Part shown: positions 12,538 to 24,132 of the stretch, one piece after another
How positions within the stretch are numbered: the stretch's first letter is position 1
Layout: the number at the start of each line of letters is the position of its first letter
DNA from: Fomes fomentarius
Taxonomy: Eukaryota; Basidiomycota; Agaricomycetes; Polyporales; Polyporaceae
DNA length: 64,000 bases
Assembly (NCBI GenBank): GCA_022606135.1
Contig: JABYQN010000005.1
Coordinates: forward strand, 1,240,001-1,304,000
Reading direction: 5' to 3'
The notes under the pieces: generated by a model
The model's database searches: none
Told to the model about the DNA's origin: nothing
Seen by the model: only the letters and a program-made list of their open reading frames with translations
Translations under genes and position numbers: made by a program

Positions 12538-13250
12538 TAACATGATATCCAGCTGCAGGTCCTTGAGCCCAAGCGTCAACGCTCCTTCTGCACTGATATG
12601 GCTCAACCGATTCAAGTCTTCGTTCCCGTGCTCCGCGCTCCGCTCAGCTCTGTGCCCCGTTCCGGATCTCCTCCTGCCCACCACTCGGACCAGGATGATC
12701 ATCACTTCCTTCTGTCGGTCCCCTGTCCAGTATCATCCTCACGAACCACGATATGCCTCCGCTCTTCCTTAAGACTGTCGTTTGCCGGAAAGATTCTTCG
12801 TAGACGGGAAAGATACAACCTCAGCCCAGACGATGTACTGGATGTCAAACTCTATCTAGTCTGTCAAGCCAACTTTCGTCACAATGTCGTGAGTATGCCC
12901 ATCCTTGTTGCAGCGGGAGAATGAATTTCATCCTCACGGAAACACTACTCGGGACATGAAGGTCGCATATAGCATCGTCGCCAGCGTGTACGCCGAAGAT
13001 AATGCGCGGGAATGCTGAGGCCTCATCGCACAATGGGACGAGGTTGAGCTCAAGAAATTGGTTATTTGCAGTGCGTATGATGCCAGTATCTCTAGATGAT
13101 GGTTCACTCACCGATCCTCAGCCGTCAAATGCTTTCGGCTGTAGACATCACCTACGTTGCAAAATGCAAATGAACCGCAGACTACTAGCAATAGAGAGGT
13201 GAGTGTTCTCGCCGATCTATGTACTACCATCTGGCTGCCTGTTACAGCTG
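12538..13250 (-). CDS. possible small minus-strand gene, unrecognised
   Basis: Low-confidence block. On the minus strand an end fragment terminating near 12538 reads like a normal protein C terminus (a helix-rich stretch containing NRLSHISAEGALTLGLKDL), and upstream pieces around 12900-13020 (FPRIIFGVHAGDDAICDL) also look coding. I could not join them into one frame with convincing splice sites, and no family is recognised. It may be a real short gene, a relic, or chance. Confidence 0.22.
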
Positions 13251-13398
13251 GCACCCTTCCACGAGGGCTGGGGCTGGTTGGATCTTCCAAAAGAGGATGC
13301 ACACCCATATGAGCACTGGTGAATCATTGCCTTGTCCTGTTACACACTGTCGCATCGTCGCACGATTTGGATCTCGCGAGGAGCTCAGCTCATTGTTC

Positions 13399-13562
13399 AG
13401 GCTCCTTAAACCAGCTGTCCTAGTGTCCTCCTCCATCGTTTGCCGCTCTCTCTCTGTGCTCAACATATCATGTAATCTATTTCAAACATACTCGATATAG
13501 TATACAATCTCGCTCCTTGATTTGTGGAGCGAGGACACTAGGACAGTTGGTTCTAGGAGCCC
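13399..13562. repeat. imperfect inverted repeat (hairpin, MITE-like)
   Basis: The arm at about 13399-13434 (core CCAGCTGTCCTAGTGTCCTC at 13411-13430) matches the reverse complement of about 13526-13562, with one mismatch over the 20-bp core and several outside it. The arms enclose about 90 bp with no open frame. Such stem-loops are typical of small non-autonomous DNA elements; no clear target-site duplication could be picked by eye. Confidence 0.6.
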
Positions 13563-15118
13563 GAGCTCGCTTGCGATATACCTCTAATGCAAAAGTGACC
13601 TGCTATTAGGCGAACATACCGACTTGTTTGTGGTGCGGTCGCGAGTTCATTGGTGCTGCCAGTGCGGCCATGCAGGCTTAGCGGGTTTAAACGCACGGGG
13701 CTGTGAGTACTAGGATGTTGACACACCTTCCTTGAATTACCCTATGATCACTTGACATAAAGCTATGGATCCTACGTAGAAGCTGTTCGGAAGGAATGCG
13801 CCTCGCTTACGAAGGTCCGCATCGCAGACCTTGTTGAGTACTGTAGTCGGTGTAGTTGCCACTGGTCGCCGGAGCCAAAGATGTGCCGTGCATGATTTAG
13901 CCTTGTTATCCAGGTTAGAGTGTCGGCCCATTTGTGGTACTCACTCCCTTCGCCGACCCTCCCGAAAACATCGCCTGAAGATATTGGCAGACGCAGCCGC
14001 ATGCCGGATGATCGCTTTACAAGCTGTCCATGATCCTTCTCTATTCCACGTTCAACCCCACACAATCATCACAACTCACTCGAAGTTCTAACGCCAGGCG
14101 GTTTCGCTGTTTCGCTGAGCAGCGTTGCACAGCTGAAGTACCTCCCTCCCTCTGCAACTTCTTCGTGAACCTAAACGCTGGTCAGTGAGCATTTTACAAT
14201 TATTCACCAGTTGCCGCTTGACTTCCGCTTGGTCCCTCATCGCAGTCCTCAATGTAGTTATCATTGTTTTAAGCACCTTGCACCGGGGCCCCGCCAGCAC
14301 AGTCGACACCGAATCAAGTACTCTTGGGGGGTCATGTCGAGGAGTCCAAGTTGATCAACGACCGCGATACATGCTGTTCGCCTTACGGATTCGACACTTA
14401 TCCGACATGTATCGCCTTGTGAGGATGCATGGGGCATTCCCTCGCATCTTCCCTCGCATCCGTTGACCGACTTGAAGCATCACCCAACATAACCACTTCC
14501 TGACTGATGGCGCCTTCGGGGCAGAGTGGTTGCATCGACCTTCAGCTGTATGTCATCCATCTATATTTGAAAGACTGACACAGGCTTACTAACTGAGGAT
14601 GTCTCGCATGATACAGTCAATGTTCAACCGAGGCTCACCCCGTGGACCTGTGTGCACTGACCTCCCTTGTCAGAGTACGGCTCAAGTACGCATAGCAATG
14701 CTGCTATGCTATCTTCCTCCCAGGTGGTCCCAGCATGTCAGATAAGTGACAGCTGTGTGTACGGAATGGTGGCGCAGTGGCAAAACCAACACGCTCTACT
14801 GCGCACGAGTACGAGCAATAACACGCAGGACATCCTTGCATGCTCATCTTGGTTGACCCGCAGGCAGCCTAAAACTGGGATACATCCCCGCATCATGCTG
14901 TGTACCATTACTTTGCATGCAAAAATATACGATGGCTCGATTGGTGCATTTGTCGCAAATCCAGTCCTATGGCTCTTACTCGCAGACCGATCCAGGAACC
15001 TATAAAGGCACCGTGTATTCCTGATTTCAGCTCTAACCAACACCATCTTCCTCCCTACAACTCCGGTCTCGAAGTGCACTAAGGCGTTCACTCATCGCTC
15101 TCCCTTCCCGTGTACATT

Positions 15119-15864
15119 ATGAATTGGGCCGGGAACGGTATGCAGATCCCGCAAGCACATGGTATCGCTCAGCCGATACTGCACGGCTCCCGCTACTATG
15201 TTTACAACGAGGTAAGGCAGTGGACACAAATTACATCATCGCGATGTCGGTTCACGTTATATCAGCGTATCGGTTGTTGGGTCGCGATTCTGGAGAAGCT
15301 CGAGCAACTTCCTTATGTCCGCGGACAGTCCCTCATGCCAGACAGCCATCTCCCGACGGTCAATTTTGGCAGCCTTAGTCTTCGAACCGCGCTCGAAGGA
15401 CACGCGCAGGGCACACTTGTTAACCATGACGGACCAGCGTGGCCGGAACCCTGTCGAACACCACAGAAGCTCGCGATTGTGTTTTGCGTGTGTCCCGCTT
15501 CCGTGTCCTTCTCAGTCATTGTAATACGGAACTGAGTCCGACCTTCGTCCGTGCAGTTCCCCAACCTCCCAACTCACACACGACAATATACCGTCCATCG
15601 CCAGGGTGGCGTGCCTCTGCCGCGCGAGCGGCTCGCGCAGATCGTCGCACAGCAGATGGACACCATCCTCGTACGTCCGGGATTGAGGTTGAGAGTTGCC
15701 TCGGAGCTAACGGGGTGATTATCGTCTCATAGACAGCTGCGCGCAACAGTGGACACCCCCTCCTTTGGAATGGCCAGATGCTTATGCTCGACGACCTTGT
15801 GCTCCAGGAAGTCGTGCATGCAACGAAAGGGAGTCTTCAGCCTGTCATTGCGGTGCGGCTCTAG
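15119..15864 (+). CDS. unrecognised 186-residue protein, paralogue A
   Basis: Four exons: 15119-15211, 15266-15487, 15557-15670, 15733-15864. All junctions are GT-AG and all in phase 0, giving an uninterrupted 186-residue product, which strongly supports a real gene. It has no signal peptide, membrane segment or known catalytic motif. The core (ALEGHAQGTLVNHDGPAW, RTPQKLAIVFC, then GGVPLPRERLAQIVAQQM and KGSLQPVIAV) is closely matched by the gene at 17512-19098, so the two are paralogues. The arrangement (aromatic-containing strand region, then a helix after a Gly-Gly-x-Pro turn) loosely recalls small basidiomycete-specific families of the DUF6699 type, but I cannot confirm that. ATG chosen because the short first exon splices in frame. 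Confidence 0.68.
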
Positions 15865-17511
15865 CTAGCATTGTTCACGGCATTCGACGTTCTATGCATC
15901 GCCCCAACTTCCCGTCTACCGAAGTGGATCTTTTTTCCAAACCCTACGGACGTTATATCGAATTGTGGACTATCGTGGACGTTTGCTCCGGATCTTCCAG
16001 TTTGATCATGTCCTCATATGACTCGGAGCGTACTTCATGAGTCATGCCCCTGACACTACTATATTTTGTTGGATTTTGTGATTTGTGCGCGCGAGCGTTT
16101 GCTCACCGGCTATTCCTGACGTAATACATCCGACCGTCGTAGGACGCTTTTGTCTTCATCGATTTGCCCTCGTACTACGACTACCGTACAGGACAACCGG
16201 AATCTACTGCTGCTTTTGCGCGACTCTGGCGACGCCTTTTGATTGCTCCAATATATTTGCAATACAACCACAACATGATGTCGGTTTCAACTGTGTGCAG
16301 ACCCTACAGGACATGATGGTACTGTCGTATTTGCTCACCCAACTGAAAGATGTCGATGGTGCAGTGGTCGGAACACACTCGGCTCACCCAGGCGCCTGGG
16401 GAAGGTAACGAGTCAGTCTACTGTTCTTCACAGCGTGACAGCTCAAGCATGTTTAGAATGGACCTTCAGTAGTACCAGATGAAGGGACAGGCTGCTGTCA
16501 GATGCTGTTCTGGACTGTTCTGGCCCAGGCTATGTAAGTCACACCGGTCACGGACCACTATAGTTGTGCAAGTTGGCTGAAATCCGCATATGCATGCGCG
16601 ATACAGGACTTACATTTACGAACAAGCTCCACCAGTCTCTGGCATGTGTAGTAGTGAGCTGCAGGCGCAACGAGATTTTCCCGCAATCGGAAGCACAGGA
16701 GTCGCGAACTTAAGGTCGACGGCCCACCAATCTTCACAGATAGAGAACTCCGAGGCAATAGGCAGGCGCTATCGACCCGGCATTATATCTCCTTGGGCCT
16801 CAGGTCATACCCACTAGTACCGCCCACCAGCATGAGAGTGACTCATCTAAACCACCCGCGCGCACTGGCTTGCGACTCTGTGCCAGTTGTCTCCTCGCGC
16901 GCCACTTCTCAAGACTCAGCCTGGTACTACTAAGCATCAGCGAACCCAAGGTTAGTGCTATGCCAATACATGCTGCGTATGAGCACCGCTGGAACACAAT
17001 GAACTATTTCTCATGTCTTGATGCACAGTCAAGCGGTGTGTGAAGGGTGGCATAATTTACGTATCCACGAACTCACTCAGGGGTAGGCATTGGAACTCTA
17101 CGATAAACGAAGAGCTCGCCGTTCGGGACTCCTTCAGGCAGCAGGCTTCACTGTACAAGAGTGCGCGGTCCTGGTCTTGTCCTCTGCATAGGCGTCGCTA
17201 TCTAGGCGCATTATATGTGCTCATCGCGATCATGCTTTATCGACAGTCCTCGGATACCTGGTAGTGCGAGGCGGCATGTGCGCTGAACAGCATCCTTGGA
17301 TATTCAAAGGATCGTCCCAACACACCCCACTTCTGGACCAAATCCCTGATTTCACAAGATTGTCCTATCTACTTCTTTTGCGTTACTGAGCCATATCCAT
17401 GGGTTATATAAACCAGGGACCTTCCTCCTAATTTCAATAACCTTCCTTCCTCTTGTCACCCTCTTACTCTTCCTCATCCCGCCCGCCAGTGCCGCCACCT
17501 TCTGTCCCAGC
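15865..17511. other. intergenic, no supported gene
   Basis: Separates the two paralogues. Open frames are short, overlap in several frames and lack splice-consistent partners. A TATA-like TATATAAA at about 17405-17412, roughly 100 nt before the ATG of the second paralogue, is a plausible promoter element. Confidence 0.4.
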
Positions 17512-19098
17512 ATGAGCTCGCCGAACAACGGGTTTCCTCCCTCCCGCAATTCTTCCTCAATGTGCCCATCACACTTTGTGTCTGGATACACGATGGGCGA
17601 CCTTGATGAGGTGAAGTGCTGAGGTCGATGACACAGTCTTCGCGCTAACGTCGCACTGGCTCATCTCACCCTCTCTCTGCATGGTGGCATTCAGGAGCAT
17701 CGGCGGGCCCTTGCATGTGTCCCCGAAGGGGCCAGGCCAGGATCCGGTACCCTAGCTCGCCCTTCGAATTTCGGGAACCAAGTATGTTCGGTTATCGGCG
17801 TCCGAGTATGACATAGCATCGTCCCATTCCGACAAATTTTTTCAGTACGCGCCGCCGTTCCAACGGCAAATGTTCCCTGTCCAAGGATCTATTCCCTTGC
17901 ACATGGTACGTCGGTCCCTTGCAGTGCTGAAGATAACGTCGTAACTGCTTATGACACGATCCTCTCGCTTGTTAGATTGCGGTACCGCCACAACAAACAC
18001 TGCCCCCAGAAGCGATTCCACACCCGAGGTTCCGAGCTCCGTACGTAATGTCTCCAGTCATGTTTACGCCCGAAACCTCCATCCCAGATCCCAGAATGTG
18101 GAATGCAACCCTCACCCCGGGCAGCTCTCTTCCAGTGAATTTCAAGCTCAGTCTGGCGGTCAATGTCACTTCTTCTCACCTATGCACTTTCTTACAGCAT
18201 GCGACTCCGTCTCAGCCACAACCGCGTCTGGCATTACTTCCCCAGCGCGCCTACGTAGACGGGCAGATCATAGAAGAACAACTCCCCGTTGTCCTGTTCG
18301 GCGAGGTCAATCTTCGCCTCGCGCTGGAGGGACGTGCACAGCATACACTTGTCGATCATGACAGGCCTGCGTGGCCGCATCCCTACCGCACGCCGCAAAA
18401 GTTGGCCATCGTTTTTTGCGTGGGTGCCCCCCTTATCGCATACAGTATGATGAAGAATTGAGTCATCTGTTATCGCGCGAACGTATAGTTCACGGGCCCC
18501 CCATCCACAAGCGACAGAAGCGACAAATCAATGTACATCGCAAGGGTGGTCTACCTCTTCTGCGTGAGCGACTCGCGCAGGCCGTCGCGCAGCAAATGGA
18601 GCACTTTATAGTAAGCCTCTTCTTATCCTTTCCTATCCTGAAATTGAAGAGGATCACGAACCCCGGTTGCACGTATTATTGCCGCAGATGAACGCGCGCA
18701 ACGAAGGGCATGCGCTGCTTTTCGGCTGCAGAGAGCTTGAGCTTGGCGACCTTGTGTTGCTGCAGGTCGAACATGTCTCCAAGGGGAGCTTGCAGCCTAC
18801 CATCGCTGTTGACATTGCCCGCATACGAGATCGTGCCTCTTCATCCTTGAGTCACACTGGTGGTCGACATCTTACTTTGGTCAATGACTTGGTCAACAGT
18901 GATTCTCCACCTTCCCTGGACCTACCTGCTTTCCCTCGCTCTGCTCCGAGTCTCTCTTTCTACACTGGGAGAATGCTCTTTTCTTCATCCCAGGAGTTCA
19001 CGTGCCATTCTAAGCATGTTCCTTCGTATTTGTCCCGGACTGGATTTTCGACTGGATTGGACTCATTCTCGACTGTGCATGGACTTACTGAACAATGA
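17512..19098 (+). CDS. unrecognised protein, paralogue B (longer)
   Basis: Model: exons 17512-17610, 17695-17781, 17846-17905, 17976-18444, 18489-18610, 18688-19098, about 415 residues. The first four exons are phase 0 and Pro/Ser/Gln-rich, a low-complexity N terminus that paralogue A lacks. Exon 4 carries the shared core (LALEGRAQHTLVDHDRPAW, RTPQKLAIVFC); exons 5-6 carry the matching GGLPLLRERLAQAVAQQM and KGSLQPTIAV. The exon 4/5 junction is the weak point: the model uses a 44-nt intron at 18445-18488; splicing right after IVFC, as in paralogue A, would need a different acceptor. After the shared core the protein continues about 100 Ser/Leu-rich residues further than A. Function unknown. 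Confidence 0.6.
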
Positions 19099-19467
19099 TA
19101 GATCTACGTGTTCATACTGTATCATATGTTACCCCCCGGCTCCTGTCGTATACCGGACCTCTGTATCCCTCCTAGATATACCCTGTTTCACATTTCTGGA
19201 GTCGCTTTCTTCGCTTTCGCACTGTATGCACTGTTTTGTCTTTCTCTGGTTTTGTAGTGTTGTGGGCAACGGGCTATGTTTTTTTCTTCATGCGCATCGG
19301 ATATGGTGTCCTAGTAGTTCTCGCTATCTACTCTCGTGCTCGCGCTATCCATGTACCGGCCTCTATCGGTTTCTGGACAATGATGCATATTAAGAAACTA
19401 AAAAATGAGAGAGGTGCCATAACTCGGGAGGCCGGAAAGAGGAAGAGAATTATGGAACCGTGAGCGA

Positions 19468-20901
19468 TTATGTGACTTTAGCCGTGTCCACGATCACCTC
19501 CCCTACTTCAACCTTGTCGTCAGATTCCTTCATCGTCACGACCCCTGCTTTGATCAGCACCCCAAGTATCTCTTCGTCTGGAAATAACCACTCCCCGCTC
19601 ATTTCCGATTTCGAAGAGTCGTCGCTACTGCCCCCGTCTTCGTGGAACCCAAGCTCAAGCACCCCCTCCCGCCCGGGAAAGTGCCACCCGCGCATGACGT
19701 CCTCGTCAGTGTACCACGCCTGACGCTTGCCATCCCCCCCGCGCGGGACGTACTGGTCCATCTATAATAGCGGCAAGCCGCGCATATGAAGATGCTGCCG
19801 GTCAGCAACGATCTAGTAGACTTCCGACGGTCGAGAGCATACCTCGGGCCAGAAGCCAGCCGCGCCTCCCTCGCAGCCATCGTCCGTCATACCGAGCGCG
19901 GTGCGGAGGTAGCCCCCATCGTCGATCTCCAGGTCTTCCAAGCTGCACGCGAGCGAAGGTCGTAGAGGGAGGACCAGCCCGAATACGCGACGGCGGGGAC
20001 TGTGATCATCATCGCACGCCGTCACGGTCATCGCCAGATCATCGCACGAAGCGAGAGAGGAGGGAAGCACCCTGGACTCGACGCCATGAACGTAGCGGGA
20101 ACAAATCGCCGAAGATAGCGACGAGAGGACGGCTGTGCATCGGGCGGCGAGTTTGTGGACGAACGACTCTGCTCGTGGGCGGCCGTCGGCGCCAGAAGAC
20201 GAAGCGCGCTGGAGTTCAGGGCACGAGAAGGCTTCTAGGTCGATGTTGACCCTGGAGAATGTCTTCCACGAAGCATCCTCCACCGCGGGCCAGGGAGCAC
20301 AGAAAGTCTCGTGTTTCGCGTGTGACGGGCGGGCGTCAACGTCGTCCATGGCGGGGGCGGCAGCGGTGAGCGTGAGGTTATCGTCATCTCCAGGCTGTGC
20401 GAGGCGCCGTTCGGGTCGTAGTGTCGTAGTGTTAGCCGTGGCCCCTGGAGGTCCATGACATAGAACCAAGAAGCGCACAGTTGTGGCCAAGAAGGCGAAG
20501 ACGGTGCAAAGCCCGATCCACGCAGACACGTCGTAGATTGGGCTGCGGTCAAACAGGTCGGAGCCTTCTGTGGCATATTGTTTGTCTTTGGAGATGATCG
20601 TGGTGGCATTCTCGGAGCCGTAGATCATGTTTGCAGATCGACCGATCGCCGCGCACTTGAACGAGCTGTTCGTGATAGTTACGTTTAGCGATCTGTGTAC
20701 GCCATCATGATGATGCCATATGAATCATGACTGTGGTTATACGAACCTGATGGTGTTGGCAACTGCTCCTTGAATGTAGAGGATCAAGTGGTAGGTGCCG
20801 TTGACGAGGTAAAGGATGACATTTGCCAGTAAAGTCTCAGAGAGACCCGTGGAGGCGATGAGAGAGGTGATGTCAAGTGCCGCGACAAAGATGGTGTTCA
20901 T
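19468..20901 (-). CDS. small membrane-anchored protein, unrecognised
   Basis: Three exons: 20901-20747, 20692-19843, 19761-19468, phases consistent, 432 residues. The N terminus is a hydrophobic stretch ending near ANTIR, and a clear membrane helix (SAWIGLCTVFAFLATTVRFL) sits near residue 110 after an Asn/Ser-rich loop with possible N-glycosylation sites (NVT, NSS, NAT). The rest is polar, Asp/Ser/Pro-rich and probably cytoplasmic, with a short acidic C-terminal tail. No known domain. It may be a receptor-like or scaffold protein, but nothing in the sequence decides this. Confidence 0.6.
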
Positions 20902-21721
20902 TCTTTGCTTTGTTGAGGTGATAGCGAATTGATGGTGCGAAGTAGATATGAGATTTTATGCAAAGTGGAAGGCGGCTGACCATCTGCAGGCAGACTCCAA
21001 GATGTCAACCTCGCCTACCGGTCGGCCTCCCCCACAGTGAGCATGAAAAGGGCCGTCAATGTGTTGAAGTGATGCAGTCGAAGTTTGATGGTTATGGCGT
21101 GGACTGCCAGCTGACTGAACGTTGTAGTAGCACAGTGCAATGGAGGTTGGAACTAAGGCGCCCGTGGTTCACCGCCGTGTGCCTGAGCTGCACAGGCGGC
21201 GAATGTCGAGGCCGAGGCGGTGCGACGGCCAGAAGGGTATACCCGCAGGGGCGTACGGCAATGGGCTGCGGAGCGCTAATAGTACTTACTTGGAATGCCG
21301 ATATCCACGTTTCATCCCGCTTCCACCCTTGGCGGACTCCGAGCTGCTTCCTCAGCGGTAGCATCCCTTGTGATGGGTGTGATGGGGGCGGCGGCGGCGG
21401 CGGACTGAAGGGTAGCGAATGTTAGCCACATCGAATCTTCATGATGGAGGTGGCTTCATGCCGTCAGCGAACCAGGAGTCCACGAGAGAACACTCGCATC
21501 GCCACAAAGCTTATACACGAGATATTTGTGATCGGCGCAGCCTGGGAGGGATTAAGCTAGGATGACTCCGGGGCCGAGGAAGCAGGCCACCAGGGGAGAT
21601 CTTATCGTGGTTGCAACCCCTCCGGGTTCATACGTCGCTGCCGGTGGTGCTGGGAATAGTCGATTGGGACCCTGTACAGCTGATGGTACAAGGTTTATAC
21701 AGGGGCTCTGATGCCTATAAC
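20902..21721. other. intergenic, no supported gene
   Basis: Between the starts/ends of two minus-strand genes: promoter of the membrane protein on the left and 3' UTR of the CoA-binding gene on the right. Contains a short GGC-triplet run (about 21389-21404). Open frames are short and unsupported. Confidence 0.45.
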
Positions 21722-22339
21722 TTAGAGAAGGCTCCGGATGATGCCGTCGCCCTCGACAAGAATACAAGGTCCACCGTAAATAACTCTGTCCTCGAGGCCG
21801 TTCTCCTTCACGTACGAGATAACTGCCTCGTCTTCCGCACCTGGTTGGAGCCAGAGCGCAGGTACGTTCAGATCCTTGGCCTGCTCGAGGACGCCCAGAG
21901 TTACCTACACGAGAACAATGAGTCAGTCGTACTGTCATCCGGCACTGACATGATAAACGGAGTCAGATAATATCAGGACATACCTTCGGCGGTGTGATGA
22001 TGCTGACAGCAGTGTCAAAAGGAGCAGACAGATCGCCGATAGTGCGGACGGTCTTCACGCCCTCGAGTTCATCCTCTTTCTGCGATCGCAGAGTGGTGAG
22101 ATACATGAGAATTTGATACATCGAGCAGCATACCGGATGAACAGGGGTGACGTCCTTACTCCTGGCCTGGTACCACTTTAGGACCTGCACAGTCAATAGT
22201 GGTTAACTTCTATCGTCTACTGGGTGACACTGCAGGGACCCACCTTTGTCCCATACTTGCTCTGGTCCTTGGAGGCGCCGACGACGGCGAAGTGCGGCTG
22301 GGACAAGAAGGTCTTCTGGGTAGTGACCAAACTAGACAT
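21722..22339 (-). CDS. CoA-binding-domain protein (YccU-like)
   Basis: Four exons: 22339-22244, 22184-22134, 22079-21984, 21904-21722; each is phase 0 and the product is 141 residues, the normal size for this single-domain Rossmann family. Motifs seen: FAVVGASKDQSKYGTK at the N terminus (nucleotide-binding loop), a VTPVHP strand end, SIITPPK, then LWLQPGAEDE and a GPCILVEG segment that are typical of the CoA_binding_2 family. The family binds CoA in vitro; the cellular role is not known. The ATG at 22339 was preferred to an in-frame upstream ATG at 22432 because family members begin just before this loop. Confidence 0.88.
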
Positions 22340-24132
22340 GTCTCGGTGCGAAAAGCGAGGATAATTGGTGCAGTAGTTGGTTTGCAGAGAGACGTTGACG
22401 AGTGGTGCGTTGGGAACGGTCAGTGTCCCCACGGCTCGGTATTTGAGGAGCCCTCACATCCGAAATGGGGTCATGGATCTCGCCGAGGCAGGTGTCGTGG
22501 AAAACGCCAATCGCGTCATTCGTACAGACAGCATCGACATCGGATGGACAGCATGAGCGTGGCATGGCTTGAGCAGATCCATCATCCCAACTTCAGAATC
22601 ACACTCGACTCCGGACATGTGTCAATCTCAAGGCTGAGCGCCGTATGAGCGTTTAGATAGAAGCTGGTGCACATGGCGACAAACCTACCCTAAATACACC
22701 TGGTCCGTGCGCCTTGCCGCCCAGCATATAATGCATCCTCAGCCGTAGACGCAACTCATACTTACCTTGATGGCACAGGCCCCTTCATGTACCTGGGTTT
22801 GTGGGCCGTGGGGGCCTCTCATAGCACGGCGACCATGTCCTCAGGGGGCCCTCGCGGTTTGTATGGGCTTCGGCTCATGCACCGTCTCAATATTTCCCTG
22901 TCCTGCTTCGGCCCTCGGGCTGGGCAGGCCTTTATTTTTGGCTTCTGCATCGTCCTAACCCTAACCTTAGCTACCTGTCGCGTACCATATCCAGTAATGC
23001 AATTCGGCCCACACTAGCTTGATCCTTCCTTATGTACTACCAACATCGACGCCGACTGAGTATGCCATGCACCACACCACGAAAACAGTTCAATATCAAA
23101 GCAAATCTTGAAGCCTCAGGCTGAACTCGACTCTCAGATATCGTTGATTCTTCACTACTATACTAGCAGCAACGCAGCTGGTACTTCTACGCACTGCACA
23201 TAGCACCGGGTCTGGTCTTGGTCAACGTCAACACATTCCCGGATGAGCTGCCAGTTCACAAGGCCTTGCCCGTCTTGCCAACGCTGTGGACGCTCGACTA
23301 CTCTCCTCCATCGCACTGTACGACGAACGCCAGGTTTCTGTGGGATTCGTCCTCCCTCACGACGTCGATGAAAACTGGCCTGGACGGCTTGTTGTTCCAG
23401 AGATGCTACCCTTCATGAATCCGTTGTATCGCTCGAGAGTTGAGGCCTTGAGGCCTAACGTTAGGTTGAGGGAGCTGGCGCTCTGACGTCTCATCTTGAC
23501 GTCATCCAATGTCTTGTTCAAGCTTGGCGCGGAGGTCATCAGCGCGCTACTTACAGGAGGGTGAGCTCGAGGTAGACTGGTCTGGCTCGGCTGACGATGA
23601 ACCTTGAGTGCACCAGATCACTACTTCGAGCTGGATGAATGGCAACTCAACGCCGGAAGTCAGTCCAGGTGGCTTTTCTGGAATCTGTACGTCTTTCTGC
23701 TTCAGGTCGGGACATCACCGTACCAAATGTTCAGCATCGCTGCCAGATCCAGATAGCTTCCTCAACCGCATCTTTACCTGTACGTCCTCGTTTGCTTTTT
23801 CGGAAAAAATTCAAGTGATTCTACTCGAGCGATTTATTCAGGCTTTATGACAATGTAAGGGATCGTCAAGTGAGTTAGAATGATTCTAGTGGCATCCCCA
23901 TGCGAACTCAGGTCTTATGTCAGAAACGTTCGTCATGTTCCCCCGCATTCCCGCACTAAATCAAATCCCATCTGCCTTTTGATATCAATTGCCCGGCCAG
24001 AGTCCCGTCAAAGGTTAAAGGCACTGCCACTTGAGATCCTCGAGGACGCATATATAGTCTTGAGGACGACTTCGCGACGTTCATACCCCAATCCTCCCTC
24101 TCTCGTTTATACTTCAACCTCTCAGACTCAAG
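22340..24132. other. intergenic with coding-like fragments, probably relics
   Basis: Two plus-strand pieces look translated: 23286-23486 (contains ERQVSVGFVLPHDVDENWPG, ends at a stop) and about 23600-23700 (contains SAPDHYFELDEWQLNAGS). They are in no single frame, lack a convincing start, and I recognise no family. They may be remains of a lost gene. A TAACCC-type doublet (22954-22969) matches the fungal telomere repeat but is too short to mean much. The P450 promoter lies at the right end. Confidence 0.35.

Larger units (their letters stand above)
12095..15118. other. 3-kb gene-poor region
   Basis: Contains the YSH1 promoter at its left end, a doubtful coding-like block on the minus strand (12538-13250, listed separately) and a hairpin repeat (13399-13562). 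Nothing between about 13600 and 15100 gives a coherent exon chain on either strand. Confidence 0.45.

Noticed and set aside
22954..22969. Telomere-like TAACCC repeats
   Set aside because: Only two units; far too short to be a telomere remnant, could be chance.
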